Assembly (NCBI GenBank): GCA_001515185.1
Contig: LQHI01000045.1
Span: forward strand, 1 to 5,466
DNA length: 5,466 nt
Direction: 5' to 3'
Origin: Hadesarchaea archaeon DG-33
GTDB lineage: Archaea; Hadarchaeota; Hadarchaeia; Hadarchaeales; Hadarchaeaceae
The notes beneath the pieces were generated by a model, which saw only the letters and a list, made by a program, of their open reading frames with translations, did no database searches and was not told the origin of the DNA. Shown one piece after another: positions 4,262-5,466 of the stretch. Every line of letters begins with the position of its first letter. The stretch's first letter is position 1. The position numbers and the translations under genes are program-made.

Positions 4262-4555
4262 ATGAGCTTATTCGATGAGGAGAAGGAAATGATCAGTCTT
4301 GAGGACGCAGAGCGAGAGGCCATAGCGGTCATAAGAAGGCGCATGTATAAGATAGAGAACATGCTCATCAAATCCTCTAATCTCACGCGGGTTGGGGATC
4401 GATACGCGTATGAGATCAAGGCGCGCGTGGATACCGTTCCCCAATCTAGGGGTAGATTCCGCAGAGGTAAAGTGGAGACGCAAAACGTCGCGATCTTGAT
4501 TGATGCCTCGAGCGGGGAGTGCATAGGGTTCAGCGAAGTTGAGCTGGAAGAGTGA
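4262..4555 (+). CDS. Small PepSY-like protein P2 (paralogue of P1)
   Basis: This is a 97-residue soluble protein. EDAEREAIAVIRRRM forms the charged N-terminal helix, YAYEIKARVDTV and VAILIDASSGECIGF the conserved strands, and an acidic tail VELEE ends it. It shares with P1 the helix, the Y-x-I-K-x-R-x-D strand and the terminal I-D-A-S-x-G-x-C-I-G, including a conserved Cys. ATG 4262 is chosen because AGGTGA (4252-4257) lies 4 bases upstream and because it aligns with P1. The frame is open upstream to ATG 4178 and ATG 4088, but that part is an Arg/Lys-rich stretch with no counterpart in P1. Function is unknown. It follows the PH-like gene by 234 bases with its own TATA-like box, and its stop overlaps a 26-codon frame. 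Confidence 0.82.
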   Translation: MSLFDEEKEMISLEDAEREAIAVIRRRMYKIENMLIKSSNLTRVGDRYAYEIKARVDTVPQSRGRFRRGKVETQNVAILIDASSGECIGFSEVELEE

Positions 4556-4635
4556 TGCAGGAACTAATCGCCAAACTCGTTAAAGACATGGGTCCAATCT
4601 CGGCAAATGTCAATATAACTGCCAGCTTCCAGTGA
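4555..4635 (+). CDS. 26-residue frame overlapping the P2 stop (possible micro-protein)
   Basis: TGATG at 4553-4557 joins the P2 stop to an ATG, an arrangement that usually means translational coupling. The product starts MQELIAKLVKDMGPISANVN and ends with ITASFQ: a short amphipathic helix and a polar tail. Codons look ordinary (GCC, CTC, ATC, GTC). It is not a continuation of P2 by a simple frameshift that I can recognise. It could be a genuine coupled peptide, a remnant of a longer C-terminal gene, or chance. Confidence 0.35.
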   Translation: MQELIAKLVKDMGPISANVNITASFQ

Positions 4636-4710
4636 AGGGAGAGGGAAAGCCATTCAGCGAAAAGAAGTTACAGCTTAGGAGAAAAACTGAAAAGTCCGTG
4701 CGATTCATCG

Positions 4711-4720
4711 ATATTTAAAC
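4711..4720 (+). promoter_or_regulatory. TATA-like box upstream of the stem-loop
   Basis: ATATTTAAAC is the best TATA match in the second half of the window. It predicts a start near 4741-4745, so a transcript would begin just before the 4752-4797 stem-loop. It may make a structured leader of about 140 bases for the downstream operon or a separate small RNA. Confidence 0.5.
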
Positions 4721-4751
4721 ATTGCATTCTCCAATTGTAGGTGTTGATGAC

Positions 4752-4797
4752 ATGTGCCTCAGTTGCCAATCTAGCTAGATATTAGGCTAGGGCACAT
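4752..4797 (+). ncRNA. Large imperfect stem-loop, possible structured leader or small RNA
   Basis: ATGTGCC (4752-4758) pairs with GGCACAT (4791-4797). Inside, GCC (4765-4767) pairs with GGC (4785-4787), AAT with ATT, and the centre is the perfect 12-base palindrome ATCTAGCTAGAT (4769-4780). As DNA it could form a cruciform or a binding site; as RNA it would be a long interrupted hairpin. It could equally terminate transcription arriving from P2. Confidence 0.35.
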
Positions 4798-4860
4798 ATT
4801 CACGGAATTTAACTTATTGAAAATCCTTACCAATAGTTCCTAAAACATTTACAGAACACA

Positions 4861-4883
4861 GATTATCTTTTCATCGGATAATC
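4861..4883. promoter_or_regulatory. Perfect inverted repeat abutting the RHH gene start (likely operator)
   Basis: GATTATC (4861-4867) and GATAATC (4877-4883) are exact reverse complements with a 9-base spacer, and the ATG of the ribbon-helix-helix gene follows at once. The site lies just downstream of a TATA candidate at 4846-4854, where transcription should begin. Autoregulation by the RHH protein is the natural inference. Confidence 0.55.
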
Positions 4884-5054
4884 ATGCCCTCCATCTGGGT
4901 CTCGGACGAGGACTATGAAGCTCTGATATATATCAAGGCTGACTTGGAGAGGTTCCGCAAGAAGCCCGCTAGCTTTTCCGACGTTGTATCCCATCTGATG
5001 GTCAAGAAGCGAATGTTGGGGGGCAAAAGTAGGAAGGAGGTAAGAGAAAAATGA
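4884..5054 (+). CDS. Ribbon-helix-helix protein, VapB/CopG antitoxin-like
   Basis: This is a 56-residue protein. MPSIWVSDEDYEALIYIKAD has the classic layout: a short N-terminal strand (PSIWVS) that binds DNA in the dimer, then D-E-x-Y-E-x-L starting helix 1. ASFSDVVSHLMVKKRML is the turn and helix 2, matching the S-F-S-D-V-(I/V) motif of archaeal VapB-type antitoxins. A basic tail (GGKSRKEVREK) follows. ATG 4884 is the only reasonable start; it has no ribosome binding site, so the message is probably leaderless or nearly so, and it directly abuts a perfect inverted repeat. The stop overlaps the next start (ATGA, 5051-5054), showing tight coupling. A PIN-domain RNase normally follows such genes; here a membrane micro-protein does. 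It may be an antitoxin of a non-standard pair or a plain transcription regulator. Confidence 0.75.
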   Translation: MPSIWVSDEDYEALIYIKADLERFRKKPASFSDVVSHLMVKKRMLGGKSRKEVREK

Positions 5055-5290
5055 TAGTGGAGCTCGGTGCTGGAATCCTCGCCATAGGCGCGTTGGGCTA
5101 TGCGATCCATTGGCAAAGGAGGCAGGCGAGGTGGGCAAGGATACCGCGGTGGGCTAGGATACGCGAGGAGCGGGTGAAGAAGTTAAAATGGCTCGGGAAT
5201 CGCATAGATTCGCTCTGGAATGAGACACACAGAGAGGAGTTGAGAAGGTTAAAACGGCTCAAGAAGAGGAAAATCGAAGAGGGGGAGTGA
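5051..5290 (+). CDS. Small membrane protein with basic Arg/Trp-rich tail
   Basis: This is a 79-residue protein of unknown family. Residues 2-21 (VELGAGILAIGALGYAIHW) form one probable membrane helix with little before it. The rest is very basic: RRQARWARIPRWARIREERV, then KKLKWLGNRIDSLW and RRLKRLKKRKIEEGE, probably a cytoplasmic helix. By the positive-inside rule the tail faces the cytoplasm. The start is well supported by GGAGGT at 5036-5041, 9 bases before ATG 5051, and by the 4-base overlap with the RHH gene. An 18-base tandem repeat creates ARWARI-PRWARI. The next gene shares the A-I-G-A-x-G-Y membrane motif, so the two look like tandem paralogues. The tail could bind lipid or nucleic acid, and the protein could be a membrane-acting toxin, but neither is shown. 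It resembles accessory proteins of archaeal mobile elements only in general character. Confidence 0.7.
   Translation: MIVELGAGILAIGALGYAIHWQRRQARWARIPRWARIREERVKKLKWLGNRIDSLWNETHREELRRLKRLKKRKIEEGE
5127..5162 (+). repeat. 18-base tandem repeat inside the membrane-protein gene
   Basis: Bases 5127-5144 and 5145-5162 match at 16 of 18 positions and encode (A/P)RWARI-type hexapeptides in frame. It looks like a recent in-frame duplication that lengthened the basic tail. Confidence 0.8.
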
Positions 5291-5297
5291 GGTGGTG

Positions 5298-5435
5298 ATG
5301 GTCGGGCTTGGAGTCAGTGTGTTCGCGATAGGCGCCGCGGGCTACTCGCTCTGGATATTGCGCAGGCGGAAGGCGATGCTCAGGAGGCACGCGCTGCAGC
5401 AGCGAAAGGTAATGAAATACCTAGAAGAGAAATAG
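5298..5435 (+). CDS. 45-residue membrane micro-protein, paralogue of the preceding gene
   Basis: MVGLGVSVFAIGAAGYSLWI forms one membrane helix; LRRRKAMLRRHALQQRKVMK and then YLEEK form a short basic cytoplasmic tail. The motif A-I-G-A-x-G-Y and the RR(R/Q) cluster right after the helix match the upstream 79-residue protein, and the DNA there is also similar (ATAGGCGC followed by GGGCTA), so it is probably a shortened duplicate. ATG 5298 has GAGGTG at 5289-5294; GTG 5295 in the same frame is an alternative. It starts 7 bases after the upstream stop, so it belongs to the same operon. Its stop is TAG 5433-5435. The remaining 31 bases of the window hold nothing recognisable. Function is unknown. 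Confidence 0.65.
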   Translation: MVGLGVSVFAIGAAGYSLWILRRRKAMLRRHALQQRKVMKYLEEK

Positions 5436-5466
5436 GTCTGAAGAACCCGAACACCCCCAGCTCGGC

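Larger units (their letters stand above)
4636..4883. other. Non-coding gap with promoter, stem-loop and operator
   Basis: No gene-length frame is supported. The gap contains a good TATA-like box (4711-4720), a large imperfect stem-loop (4752-4797), a weaker TATA candidate CATTTACAG (4846-4854) and a perfect inverted repeat ending one base before the next ATG (4861-4883). Very short frames inside the stem-loop (ATG 4747, 12 codons; ATG 4752, 8 codons) could be leader peptides, but nothing else supports that. Confidence 0.6.

Noticed and set aside
4201..4524. Minus-strand frames opposite P2 (4201-4524 and 4268-4483)
   Set aside because: They are antisense to a conserved paralogous gene, with no start signals.
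4863..5138. Minus-strand frames opposite the RHH and membrane-protein genes
   Set aside because: The plus-strand RHH pattern, the ATGA overlap and the GGAGGT site explain this region better.

Overview
The window reads as archaeal chromosomal DNA. The clearest marker is an archaeal-type NMN adenylyltransferase (NadM). Supporting signs are TATA-like boxes about 25-30 bases upstream of start codons, several apparently leaderless starts mixed with GGAGGTGA-type ribosome binding sites, and winged-helix regulators of the kind abundant in archaea. The lineage cannot be fixed from this sequence. Gene content beyond nadM looks accessory: small regulators, paralogous micro-proteins, tandem duplications and long non-coding gaps.

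Region by region. Bases 1-233 hold the 3' end of a beta-sandwich protein resembling the BsuPI domain. It converges, 3 bases apart, on nadM (minus strand, 761-237). Bases 814-1416 carry no convincing gene. They hold a possible decayed reading frame, two spaced palindromes, one hairpin and a very AT-rich promoter region. Bases 1405-2687 are a tandem duplication of about 0.63 kb. Each copy has a plus-strand winged-helix gene (A1, A2) converging on, and overlapping by about 40 bases, a minus-strand winged-helix gene (B1, B2). Each copy ends in a 48-base block that is identical in both. That block sits in a divergent control region, once in front of A2 and once in front of the next gene, P1.

Bases 2748-4635 form a second module: a 95-residue protein P1 with a PepSY-like pattern, a 302-residue protein that looks like a PH-domain protein with a charged coiled-coil segment, P1's paralogue P2, and a 26-codon frame overlapping the P2 stop. 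Bases 4636-4883 are non-coding, with a good TATA box, a large stem-loop, and a perfect 7-base inverted repeat touching the next start codon. Bases 4884-5435 hold a compact operon: a 56-residue ribbon-helix-helix (antitoxin VapB/CopG-like) protein, then two related small proteins, each with one membrane segment and a basic tail.

How the parts may work together (inference). The four winged-helix proteins and their shared control block look like a small self-regulating circuit whose promoter has been reused for the P1-PH-P2 module. The last operon looks like an autoregulated DNA-binding protein paired with membrane micro-proteins instead of the usual PIN-domain toxin. This is the best candidate here for an undescribed system.
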